Of a stretch of DNA of 9,734 nucleotides, positions 1 through 4,542 are shown piece after piece. Position numbers and translations under genes: made by a program. The notes under the pieces are model-generated. The model saw only the letters and a list, made by a program, of their open reading frames with translations, had not been told where the DNA came from and made no database searches. Within the stretch, counting starts at the first letter, position 1, and each line of letters opens with the position of its first letter. The stretch is from Bacteroidota bacterium. Lineage in GTDB: Bacteria > Bacteroidota > Bacteroidia > Bacteroidales > UBA1556. The stretch lies in contig QMPB01000121.1 in NCBI GenBank assembly GCA_003648395.1, forward strand, positions 1 to 9,734, written 5' to 3'.

Positions 1-3
1 AGT

Positions 4-153
4 ATGAAAAAAAATAAACTAACAGAATATCTTAAGTCTTCAAAATTAGAAACTTTTAGTGAAGACTATAAAGAAGGATATAAAGATTGCATAAAAGATT
101 TTTTAAGATACAATTCTAAAGAAGAGTATGAAAAAAATACAATTAAAATGTGA
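4..153 (+). CDS. Small hypothetical protein, 49 aa
   Basis: A short charged reading frame of 49 residues, rich in Lys, Glu, Tyr and Asp, with no motif I recognise. It starts with ATG at base 4, but only three bases lie upstream in the window, so the true start could be further left. It overlaps the next gene by 26 nt, and both starts have the same local context (agtATG preceded by purines), as expected for phage genes packed into one transcript. The composition predicts a soluble, mostly helical peptide. The function is unknown. It is called mainly because it fills the space before the next gene on the same strand with phage-like overlap. Confidence 0.5.
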   Translation: MKKNKLTEYLKSSKLETFSEDYKEGYKDCIKDFLRYNSKEEYEKNTIKM

Positions 154-361
154 ACACTGTGGAAAAGTATTTGATTCTTCTAGACAAGCAAAAGTATTAT
201 TTGGTCTAAGTGATAGAGGAATATCTTGTAAAGAATGTAGATATGAATATTCTAAACTACAAAAAAGAAGAAGATGGTTGATAAAAAAGGGGGAAGAAGA
301 ACTGGATACTTTTAAAGCAATATATGAGAAGAGAACAGGAAGAATATTAAAACAGTCTTGA
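128..361 (+). CDS. Small zinc-ribbon-like protein (two CxxC knuckles), 77 aa
   Basis: This 77-residue basic protein carries two Cys pairs, CEHC at residues 8-11 and CKEC at residues 34-37. The 22-residue separation is typical of a four-Cys zinc ribbon or zinc finger. The second half (about 38-70) is a Lys/Arg/Glu-rich predicted helix with a KRRRW basic patch. Seen: the four Cys and the basic helix. Known: such small treble-clef or ribbon proteins are common in phages, where they bind nucleic acid or act as adaptors. Inferred: nucleic-acid binding. It overlaps the preceding gene by 26 nt and ends in TGA. The promoter for the next gene group begins inside its last codons (TTGACA at 358-363). 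No specific family is recognised. Confidence 0.75.
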   Translation: MKKIQLKCEHCGKVFDSSRQAKVLFGLSDRGISCKECRYEYSKLQKRRRWLIKKGEEELDTFKAIYEKRTGRILKQS

Positions 362-386
362 CACATTATAATATGTGTGATACACT
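358..386 (+). promoter_or_regulatory. Sigma70-type promoter P1 (TTGACA-17-TACACT, extended -10)
   Basis: A perfect -35 TTGACA (358-363), 17 bp spacer and -10 TACACT (381-386), with an extended -10 TG at 378-379. It would drive the group starting at 414 with a leader of about 20 nt. Immediately downstream is AGGGTTATACTATTAAC, which resembles the repeat at the promoter before 5919. The -10 with its TGTGA prefix is nearly identical to the promoter at 2935-2962. Confidence 0.65.
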
Positions 387-413
387 AGGGTTATACTATT
401 AACATATAAAAAT

Positions 414-491
414 ATGGACAACATAGATTATGATGCCGAGATTATTAAATGGTATGACAAAGATACCGTAGAAGAAGAAGAATATGAATAA
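414..491 (+). CDS. Acidic micropeptide, 25 aa
   Basis: A 25-codon reading frame encoding a strongly acidic peptide that ends in a run of four Glu followed by Tyr-Glu. It is supported by context rather than homology. It lies directly downstream of a good sigma70 promoter, its ATG has the same upstream pattern as other starts here (ATAAAAATATG), and it overlaps the next start by 8 nt. Alternatively it could be a leader peptide coupling translation to the membrane protein that follows. No function can be assigned. Confidence 0.45.
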   Translation: MDNIDYDAEIIKWYDKDTVEEEEYE

Positions 492-684
492 ATTAAATAT
501 ATTTTTATTAGCTATTTTTGTCTGTATATTGGGTGCAGTTATTATATATTCAACAACAACACGAGAAGAAAGAATTGGTTGTGATAGATTCAGAAATAGA
601 GTACAAGAAGATTGTGTTTGGTGTGAAAATAATAATGGGAAATATATGAGTACTGGGCTGGGGGCTACCTGTATTATGAAATAA
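484..684 (+). CDS. Small membrane-anchored Cys-containing protein, 66 aa
   Basis: Residues 5-22 form a continuous hydrophobic segment after a short positive N-terminus (MNKLN), so this is a signal anchor or single transmembrane helix with the C-terminus probably outside the cytoplasm. The external part holds four Cys (33, 44, 47 and 63) that could form two disulfides, plus a CVWC motif at 44-47. There is no lipobox: Cys14 lies inside the hydrophobic core rather than after an LAGC-type site. Small membrane proteins of this kind occur among phage early genes, for example in superinfection exclusion or envelope modification, but that role is inference. Its start overlaps the preceding micropeptide by 8 nt. 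Family not recognised. Confidence 0.65.
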   Translation: MNKLNIFLLAIFVCILGAVIIYSTTTREERIGCDRFRNRVQEDCVWCENNNGKYMSTGLGATCIMK

Positions 685-693
685 ATAAACAAT

Positions 694-867
694 ATGAATA
701 AAACATACAGCAGAGATATTTTACTTAAAATATTATCTAAAGAACAAATTAAACTTATTGATGAGAGATATGACAAGGAACAGATAATGAAAATAGCACC
801 AGAGCTGAAAATAAAAGCAGTAAGAACAAAATTAATTAATAAATATTTAAAAAAATATGGAGTATGA
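694..867 (+). CDS. Small basic helical hypothetical protein, 57 aa
   Basis: A 57-residue, Lys/Ile-rich protein predicted to be almost entirely helical, with an arrangement (residues about 17-50) that could be a compact helix-turn-helix-like bundle, though no family match is evident. The start at 694 has the A-rich context AAACAATATG. The TGA stop overlaps the next gene by 11 nt, giving likely translational coupling. The TTAATTAA at 832-839 near its 3' end may belong to the start signal of the next gene. Function unknown. Confidence 0.55.
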   Translation: MNKTYSRDILLKILSKEQIKLIDERYDKEQIMKIAPELKIKAVRTKLINKYLKKYGV

Positions 868-1033
868 TGTATTTTGGTCTCCTGCTAGAGTTAGTAGTGA
901 AACAGCCAAAAGAGCAAAAAGAGTAATAATGTATTTTTCAATGTCTAATAGTGAGTTCACTAGAGATGCAGTTGAATTATACACAGCTTTATTAGAGGAG
1001 AAATTAAAAGAACATAAAAAATTAAAGAAATAA
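857..1033 (+). CDS. Ribbon-helix-helix-like small protein, 58 aa
   Basis: The layout fits the ribbon-helix-helix (CopG/Arc/MetJ-like) fold: a short N-terminal strand region (about residues 8-14), a first helix (about 16-29, ETAKRAKRVIMYF), a turn with Ser-Asn-Ser (30-32) and a second amphipathic helix (about 33-53). The S-x-S-E-F-x-R-x-A-x-E-x-Y pattern is typical of the second RHH helix. Known: such dimers are DNA-binding repressors or partition-type proteins. Inferred: a phage transcription regulator. It overlaps the upstream gene by 11 nt and ends 2 nt before the ssDNA-binding protein gene. The assignment rests on pattern only; a non-DNA-binding helical protein remains possible. Confidence 0.55.
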   Translation: MEYDVFWSPARVSSETAKRAKRVIMYFSMSNSEFTRDAVELYTALLEEKLKEHKKLKK

Positions 1034-1035
1034 TT

Positions 1036-1701
1036 ATGAGCAATTTACTAGAAAAAATCATAACAATTAAAGAAACCACAAATCTCAACCCAGAAGATAA
1101 AAAACCAGTTAAGTTTAAAGACCAAGAGAATAACAAGTATATCTTATGGAAATCTAATAAAGAAGGGGAGACAATGGCTTATGCTAAGTTTAAACAACTA
1201 CCATATAATGGTGATGGTGCAACAATAGGTATAGCTTATGCAGAAGAACAAAAAACCTTTACTAATGAGCAAGGGAAAGATATTACCTTTGCTCAAAAAA
1301 CAGTTGTAGTTATTAAAAGCCCTAACGAAGTTACAGACACAGCACCAGCACTAGCTAATGTTGATACTACTGGTGTAGGATATGCTAAACCTAAAGCATC
1401 GGGAACTACCGATTGGGATAAAATTAATGATGAGAAAGAAAAATCTATGAGATGGATGAACGCATTGAACAATGCTTGTACACAGTTAAGCGGACAAGGG
1501 AAATCAGATGAGGCTTTTAAAAAAGAGGTTGCTGAATTAGCAAACTTTATTTATAGGCTACAACCAGAACTAAATGTAGGAGAAAAATTAGCTAATGCTG
1601 ATTGGGCTAATAACACAGAACAACCATCACCACCATCTGAGCCAGTAATACAAGTAGAAAAACCTAGTGATGAAATAAAAGTAAGTGAAATTCCTTTTTA
1701 G
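1036..1701 (+). CDS. OB-fold-like ssDNA-binding protein with SSB-type C-terminal tip
   Basis: A 221-residue protein. Residues about 33-95 read as alternating beta strands with aromatic and basic positions (KYILWKS, AYAKFKQLPY, TIGIAYAEE, AQKTVVVIK), consistent with an OB-fold ssDNA-binding domain. Residues 128-192 are helical. The tail from about 194 is Pro/Ser/Glu-rich and disordered, ending in acidic residues and the tetrapeptide Glu-Ile-Pro-Phe. Known: bacterial SSB proteins end in a very similar acidic D-D-I-P-F tip that docks partner enzymes. Inferred: this protein coats phage ssDNA and recruits host or phage partners through the tip. It heads a three-gene DNA-metabolism group with the exonuclease and NinB-like genes, which supports the role. 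It is not a close match to classical SSB in the OB region, so an annealase-associated or novel OB family is possible. Confidence 0.6.
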   Translation: MSNLLEKIITIKETTNLNPEDKKPVKFKDQENNKYILWKSNKEGETMAYAKFKQLPYNGDGATIGIAYAEEQKTFTNEQGKDITFAQKTVVVIKSPNEVTDTAPALANVDTTGVGYAKPKASGTTDWDKINDEKEKSMRWMNALNNACTQLSGQGKSDEAFKKEVAELANFIYRLQPELNVGEKLANADWANNTEQPSPPSEPVIQVEKPSDEIKVSEIPF

Positions 1702-1730
1702 AATCCCTATTAATTAACTAAAATAAAAAT

Positions 1731-2432
1731 ATGAAATCAACATTTGCTTATTACACGCTAGATATTGAAACGAAGCCAGACGAAAAATCACTAGAAATCT
1801 TTATGAGAAGTAAGATAGAAATAGCCCAAAAGAAACTTCAAAAGGATTTAGAGAAAGCTAAAGAATATAAAAAACCAGAAACAATAGCAAAATATGCTGA
1901 ACTAGCTAATAAAGACTATGTAGAAGCTACTAAACCAGAAAAGTATAGGAAAGCTATGGCTCTTGATAGTGATTTTTCTAAAATCTTCTGTATAGGCTTA
2001 AAAGAATATGGAGAAGAAGGAACAACATTAACCTTAGAAGAATTTGCTAGTTTTCTAGTTGATGCAGAAAAGAATAATAGATATATTACATTCATAACCT
2101 TTAATGGAAAGAAATTTGACTTGCCAATAATCATAAAAGATGGTTTAAAGAACAAATTAGAGATGCCTTATAAAGTATTAAAAGCTAATACACAGCGATT
2201 TAAGCAATCTAATGAGTATATCCAACACATTGACCTTTTTGAAGAGTTGGGACAAGCTACGGGCGACTGGAAGAGCCTCAGCCTATACTCAGAGATATAT
2301 CTAGGTAGGAAAAAGGAGAATGATGGTGATGACTTCTTTGAAACAGCTACTGATGACGATATAAAGGCTAGATGTATTGAAGATTTAACTTTAACAGAAG
2401 ATTTATTTAATATTTTTACACCAATATTATAA
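1731..2432 (+). CDS. DEDD-superfamily 3'-5' exonuclease, PolB-exonuclease-like
   Basis: A 233-residue protein with the hallmarks of the RNase H-like DEDD exonucleases. Exo I is at residues 9-14 (TLDIET, D11 and E13). Exo II is at residues 123-130 (TFNGKKFD, with N125, F129 and D130), followed by LPI. A conserved-looking HIDLFE lies at 166-171 and an Exo III-like CIEDLTLTEDLF at 215-226 with D218. The wide Exo I-Exo II spacing contains a charged helical insert (about 20-75), as in the family of predicted exonucleases related to the DNA polymerase B exonuclease domain. Role: removal of nucleotides from 3' ends during phage replication or recombination. Odd point: the residue four before D218 is Arg214, where DEDDy enzymes have Tyr, and position -5 is Ala, where DEDDh enzymes have His. 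It lies 29 nt after the ssDNA-binding gene and 1 nt before the NinB-like gene. Confidence 0.75.
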   Translation: MKSTFAYYTLDIETKPDEKSLEIFMRSKIEIAQKKLQKDLEKAKEYKKPETIAKYAELANKDYVEATKPEKYRKAMALDSDFSKIFCIGLKEYGEEGTTLTLEEFASFLVDAEKNNRYITFITFNGKKFDLPIIIKDGLKNKLEMPYKVLKANTQRFKQSNEYIQHIDLFEELGQATGDWKSLSLYSEIYLGRKKENDGDDFFETATDDDIKARCIEDLTLTEDLFNIFTPIL

Positions 2433-2433
2433 T

Positions 2434-2808
2434 ATGGAGTATTCATTCTTAGTAAAAATAAAAGATGGTAAGATAACCTTTCAAGATAAAGAACATTTAG
2501 ACGAATATCTTAAAAGGAAAAATGGTGTCTTCGTCTTAACAATAACAGAAGGAAGAACCAAGCAACAGAATAAATTATATTGGACTTATATAAACATAAT
2601 ATCTGAAACTACAGGAGAAGACCCAGACCGACTTCATATAATATTTAAAGAAAAGTTTTTGAACAATGAAAGTACTAGTACAATATCACCTAAGAAATTT
2701 ATTTGGTATTTAGAAAAGATAAAAGTTGAGATGGCAGAATATAATATAGTTTTACCAGACCCGCCAGAACCAGCAGACCCGCAGGCAGACCCGCAAGGAA
2801 AGAAATAA
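2434..2808 (+). CDS. NinB/Orf-like recombination protein
   Basis: A 124-residue protein. Residues 1-40 form a beta-rich start (FLVKIKDGKITF ... GVFVLTITEG). These are followed by R-T-K-Q-Q-N-K-L-Y-W (42-51), which matches the R-x-x-x-Q-N-x-x-x-W signature of the NinB (lambda Orf) family, then helices and an IVLPDPPEP segment. Known: lambda Orf/NinB binds ssDNA and SSB and helps load annealing or recombination proteins. Inferred: the same role here, which suits its position behind an SSB-like gene and an exonuclease. The last residues (DPQADPQGKK) are encoded by two GACCCGCA direct repeats that recur after another gene at 3661-3680, so the C-terminal tail looks like a recent or exchanged addition. 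A terminator follows within 30 nt. Confidence 0.6.
   Translation: MEYSFLVKIKDGKITFQDKEHLDEYLKRKNGVFVLTITEGRTKQQNKLYWTYINIISETTGEDPDRLHIIFKEKFLNNESTSTISPKKFIWYLEKIKVEMAEYNIVLPDPPEPADPQADPQGKK
2776..2795 (+). repeat. GACCCGCA-N4-GACCCGCA direct repeat, copy 1
   Basis: Two GACCCGCA octamers 12 bp apart (2776-2783 and 2788-2795), with a third near copy GACCCGCC at 2758-2765. They form the 3' end of the NinB-like gene. The same 8+4+8 arrangement recurs at 3661-3680. These are the most GC-rich stretches in their surroundings. Confidence 0.85.
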
Positions 2809-2836
2809 AAATAAAATAATTGGGGAATTACAAATG

Positions 2837-2861
2837 ACTACTTGAAATATAGTAGTTTTTT
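2837..2861 (+). terminator. Rho-independent terminator after the NinB-like gene
   Basis: Stem ACTACT (2837-2842) pairs with AGTAGT (2851-2856) around an 8-nt loop and runs into six T residues (2856-2861). It is short and AT-rich but correctly placed, 28 nt after the stop codon of the upstream gene group. Confidence 0.6.
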
Positions 2862-2874
2862 GTTGTCTAAAAAC

Positions 2875-2883
2875 TTATCAACA
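2875..2883 (+). promoter_or_regulatory. DnaA-box-like nonamer TTATCAACA
   Basis: TTATCAACA differs at one position from the bacterial DnaA-box consensus TTATNCACA. It occupies the same relative position in this intergenic region as the perfect match at 3760-3768. By itself it could be chance; it gains weight only from the conserved spacing. Confidence 0.25.
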
Positions 2884-2934
2884 GATGTTATACAAATACT
2901 TAAATAGGAGTATATTATTGCTAGTATTGAACTA

Positions 2935-2962
2935 TTGACAAAAGATATAGATGTGATACAAT
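2935..2962 (+). promoter_or_regulatory. Sigma70-type promoter P2 (TTGACA-16-TACAAT, extended -10)
   Basis: Perfect -35 TTGACA (2935-2940), 16 bp spacer and -10 TACAAT (2957-2962), preceded by TGTGA and so of extended -10 type. It lies 74 nt after a terminator and would drive 2992-3658 with a leader of about 22 nt carrying TTAATTAA at 2977-2984. Confidence 0.7.
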
Positions 2963-2991
2963 ATAGTTATAACTTATTAATTAAAAACTAT

Positions 2992-3150
2992 ATGAAAAAA
3001 GAAAAAGACTTTAGCTACAATATCACTCTAAAATTTACACAAATAACTTCTGCTAAAAACGAAGCAGAAGCAAGGGAAATTTTAAGAGAAACATTTTTAG
3101 ATGATTTTAATATAGATTTATCTGATGATGAAATAAAATTAATTAAATAA
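2992..3150 (+). CDS. Small hypothetical protein, 52 aa
   Basis: A 52-residue charged protein with a short beta-like N-terminal part (SYNITLKFTQI) and a helix-rich acidic C-terminal part (AREILRETFLDDFN...). The frame could be extended upstream to a TTG at 2935, but that TTG is the first base triplet of a consensus -35 box. ATG 2992 is the better start because it lies 29 nt downstream of the -10 and 7 nt after TTAATTAA. It is the first gene of a three-gene transcript ending at the terminator at 3714-3746. No family recognised. Confidence 0.6.
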   Translation: MKKEKDFSYNITLKFTQITSAKNEAEAREILRETFLDDFNIDLSDDEIKLIK

Positions 3151-3161
3151 CATAAAATAAT

Positions 3162-3434
3162 ATGAAAACATTAACAGACTTTAAAAAATATTTAGCAAAT
3201 GGTGGTTTTATAGAAGTATTATCTGTTTATGGAGAAAAACCAAATGAAAAAATAAAGGGGAAAAGAAAAGTGGAAAAAATGCAAACAGCTAATTGTAAAT
3301 TTGAGGGGGGAAGTTGGCTAGAGTTTCCTAAAGCAAGTGATTTTGAAATTAAAGGAGATAAGGCGATTATTTATGGGAAAGATTGGAAAACTAAAAAAAG
3401 GGTTGAAGTATTGACTTATTTATTAATAAACTAA
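3162..3434 (+). CDS. Hypothetical protein, 90 aa
   Basis: A 90-residue basic protein with an N-terminal helix (about 1-14) followed by beta-rich segments (FIEVLSVYG, ANCKFEGGSWLEFP, KAIIYGKDWKTKKRVEVLTYLL). The pattern resembles small phage beta-barrel or SH3-like proteins, but I recognise no specific family. It starts 11 nt after the previous stop with the usual A-rich start context and a TTAATTAA 15 nt upstream. Co-transcribed with its neighbours from P2. Function unknown. Confidence 0.7.
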   Translation: MKTLTDFKKYLANGGFIEVLSVYGEKPNEKIKGKRKVEKMQTANCKFEGGSWLEFPKASDFEIKGDKAIIYGKDWKTKKRVEVLTYLLIN

Positions 3435-3445
3435 AATAAAACTAT

Positions 3446-3658
3446 ATGAGTAAAACAATGAATAAAGTTATAAATGAGATGAATAGCATAATGACAGTTA
3501 AGGATTTAAAACATATTCTTAATAATATATCTGATAATACTGAACTATTAGTTGGAAATGATGAAGAATTAAACATATTATACAAGAATTGGGAAATAGG
3601 AAAAATAGATAATGACAGATTAGTTATTTATGGATTGAGTGGTAGTGAAGAATTTTAG
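3446..3658 (+). CDS. Small phage protein of the acidic-helix/strand type, 70 aa
   Basis: A 70-residue protein. The core T-V-K-D-L-K-H-I-L-N-N-I-S-D-N-T-E-L-L-V (residues 17-36) followed by G-N-D-E-E resembles a small accessory-protein pattern widespread in phages and mobile elements (T-V-x-D-L-I-x-x-L-x-x-x-p-D-D-x-x-V), whose role is unknown. The remainder predicts one or two further strands (DRLVIYGLS). It is the last gene before a terminator. Right after its TAG stop lie two GACCCGCA repeats that in a shifted frame would encode Asp-Pro-Gln twice, as at the end of the NinB-like gene. Confidence 0.65.
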   Translation: MSKTMNKVINEMNSIMTVKDLKHILNNISDNTELLVGNDEELNILYKNWEIGKIDNDRLVIYGLSGSEEF

Positions 3659-3660
3659 AC

Positions 3661-3680
3661 GACCCGCAATTAGACCCGCA
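3661..3680 (+). repeat. GACCCGCA-N4-GACCCGCA direct repeat, copy 2
   Basis: Two octamers 12 bp apart (3661-3668 and 3673-3680), starting 2 nt after the stop codon of the upstream gene. Geometry is identical to 2776-2795. Reading GAC CCG CAA as codons gives Asp-Pro-Gln, as in copy 1, but here the frame has a TGA at 3646-3648 and no start, so it looks like a remnant. Confidence 0.85.
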
Positions 3681-3713
3681 AAGAGAGAGAACTAAAATTG
3701 AATTGACAAAATT

Positions 3714-3746
3714 ACTGATAAGTTATTATAATTTATTAGTTTTTTT
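3714..3746 (+). terminator. Rho-independent terminator after gene 3446-3658
   Basis: Stem ACTGATAA (3714-3721) pairs with TTATTAGT (3733-3740), including one G-T pair, followed by seven T residues (3740-3746). It corresponds in position to the terminator at 2837-2861 relative to the GACCCGCA pair. Confidence 0.55.
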
Positions 3747-3759
3747 GTTGTATAATAAG

Positions 3760-3768
3760 TTATGCACA
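3760..3768 (+). promoter_or_regulatory. DnaA-box-like nonamer TTATGCACA
   Basis: A perfect match to the bacterial consensus TTATNCACA, embedded in a 23-bp stretch (3747-3769) identical at 18 positions to 2862-2884. A host DnaA site is possible, but one match in 10 kb of AT-rich DNA is not strong evidence alone. Confidence 0.3.
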
Positions 3769-3800
3769 GTTATTTTATAATTATTATATAAATAGCATAA

Positions 3801-3821
3801 AAGCCTATAAATACAAGGCTT
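3801..3821 (+). promoter_or_regulatory. Inverted repeat AAGCCT/AGGCTT overlapping the P3 -35 (operator candidate)
   Basis: AAGCCT (3801-3806) and AGGCTT (3816-3821) form a 6-bp inverted repeat with a 9-bp centre. The right arm overlaps the -35 hexamer by two bases, a typical operator position. The left arm sits in ATAAAAGCCT, a word that recurs in the repeat region at 5336-5345. Confidence 0.45.
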
Positions 3822-3848
3822 GACTCTATATAACATTTTTGTTATACT
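3820..3848 (+). promoter_or_regulatory. Sigma70-type promoter P3 (TTGACT-17-TATACT, extended -10)
   Basis: -35 TTGACT (3820-3825), 17 bp spacer and -10 TATACT (3843-3848) with TG at 3840-3841 giving an extended -10. It lies about 75 nt after a terminator and would drive the 3882-5184 gene group with a leader of about 27 nt that carries ATATAACTAATTAATTAA. Confidence 0.7.
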
Positions 3849-3881
3849 TATAATATAACTAATTAATTAAATATAAAATTT

Positions 3882-4082
3882 ATGTCCAGAAAAATAACAA
3901 ATCCTTTCACAACTTTAAAAAAATATATTTATGTATTAGAAGAATGTAAAAGAATGGAATGGATGGCAAAAAATAACATGCTAACAGTTAAAGGGCAAGA
4001 AAAACAAAGAATAGAAGAGGTAAATTTTAAAAGAAATCAAATTATGAAATTGATTGATGAAATGACAGATATTGAAAAATAG
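3882..4082 (+). CDS. Small basic helical hypothetical protein, 66 aa
   Basis: A 66-residue protein, Lys/Met/Glu-rich and predicted mostly helical (about 8-60), compatible with a helical hairpin. No motif is recognised. It is the first gene after promoter P3. Its ATG lies 11 nt after TTAATTAA and has no Shine-Dalgarno sequence. It ends in TAG and is followed by a perfect inverted repeat at 4094-4116. Confidence 0.6.
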   Translation: MSRKITNPFTTLKKYIYVLEECKRMEWMAKNNMLTVKGQEKQRIEEVNFKRNQIMKLIDEMTDIEK

Positions 4083-4093
4083 TTATTTATTAT

Positions 4094-4116
4094 GAGATAT
4101 AAAAATTTTATATCTC
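4094..4116 (+). repeat. Perfect 11-bp inverted repeat between two small genes
   Basis: GAGATATAAAA and TTTTATATCTC flank a single A, giving a perfect 11-bp inverted repeat with almost no loop. No T-tract follows, so it is a poor terminator. It may be an operator, an mRNA processing or stability hairpin, or a cruciform site. It immediately precedes the repeated leader word ATATAACTAATTAATTAA (4119-4136). Confidence 0.7.
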
Positions 4117-4144
4117 TCATATAACTAATTAATTAATAAAAAAA

Positions 4145-4285
4145 ATGATTGAAAAAATCCCAAACAAAGAAGTTAAAAATTTTTTAACTTTAGATAATAA
4201 AAAAAAATATCCTAAGTTGTATAATATGTTTTTAATATATTATAGAAAGTGGCAAAAAAATGAAAGTCAATATATTATTAAATAA
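4145..4285 (+). CDS. Small Lys-rich hypothetical protein, 46 aa
   Basis: A 46-residue basic protein with Lys-Lys-Lys-Tyr and a Tyr/Leu-rich centre (about residues 23-35). The coding evidence is moderate. The ATG lies 8 nt after TTAATTAA, inside an 18-base leader shared exactly with the gene at 3882, and neighbouring small frames follow without gaps. The reading frame is very A-rich, so Lys and Asn dominate. Function unknown. Confidence 0.5.
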   Translation: MIEKIPNKEVKNFLTLDNKKKYPKLYNMFLIYYRKWQKNESQYIIK

Positions 4286-4295
4286 AAACAAAAAA

Positions 4296-4400
4296 ATGTA
4301 TCAAGTAAAATACAAATACAAAAACAAAAAAAAGATATATAAAACTAATAACAAAAAACATTTAATGCAATTTATAAAATTAATAATTAATAATAAATAA
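4296..4400 (+). CDS. Very basic micropeptide, 34 aa
   Basis: A 34-residue peptide with 11 Lys and no acidic residue. The frame is open back to ATG 4260 (46 residues), which would overlap the upstream gene by 26 nt. I prefer ATG 4296 because it follows the previous stop by 10 nt and has the TAAATAAAAACA-type A-rich start context seen elsewhere. The TAA stop is immediately followed by the ATG of the next gene. Because poly-A DNA easily encodes Lys-rich frames, this call is tentative. If real, it could be a nucleic-acid-binding peptide. Confidence 0.35.
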   Translation: MYQVKYKYKNKKKIYKTNNKKHLMQFIKLIINNK

Positions 4401-4538
4401 ATGAAAAATCATTATGTCAAAAGTTGGAAATTTTACCAAACACAAAACAAAATTAAAAACATTAAAAAGATTATAGTTGCTATAGTATTGTATTTTATAA
4501 TATTTATATCATTACATTTATTAATTAATTTAATATAA
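4401..4538 (+). CDS. Single-pass membrane micropeptide, 45 aa
   Basis: A 45-residue protein with a basic N-terminal half (about 1-23, many Lys and Asn) and a strongly hydrophobic C-terminal half (about 24-45, IIVAIVLYFIIFISLHLLI...). By the positive-inside rule this is a single transmembrane segment with a cytoplasmic N-terminus. Holins and envelope-acting phage peptides can look like this, but no endolysin gene lies nearby, so a lysis role is not supported. It begins directly after the preceding stop and ends 4 nt before the next ATG. Confidence 0.5.
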   Translation: MKNHYVKSWKFYQTQNKIKNIKKIIVAIVLYFIIFISLHLLINLI

Positions 4539-4542
4539 AAAT

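Noticed and set aside
399..776. Minus-strand open frame (125 codons)
   Set aside because: It is antisense to three supported plus-strand genes and promoter-proximal sequence; its hydrophobic translation is explained by antisense A/T-rich codons.
1916..2446. Two minus-strand frames (79 and 92 codons)
   Set aside because: Both are antisense to the exonuclease gene, whose motifs are clear; no start signals of the type used in this window.
2935..2991. Possible N-terminal extension of the 2992-3150 gene from a TTG at 2935
   Set aside because: The TTG is the first half of a consensus -35 (TTGACA) with a well-placed extended -10 at 2957, so this stretch is promoter. ATG 2992 follows a TTAATTAA leader.
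3703..3732. Promoter candidate TTGACA-18-TATAAT
   Set aside because: Good hexamers, but the -10 lies inside the terminator hairpin loop at 3714-3740, so any transcript would start in the terminator. P3 at 3820-3848 is the better promoter for the genes that follow.
4401..4538. Holin assignment for the membrane micropeptide
   Set aside because: Only one transmembrane segment and no neighbouring endolysin or spanin genes; context is an early gene cluster.
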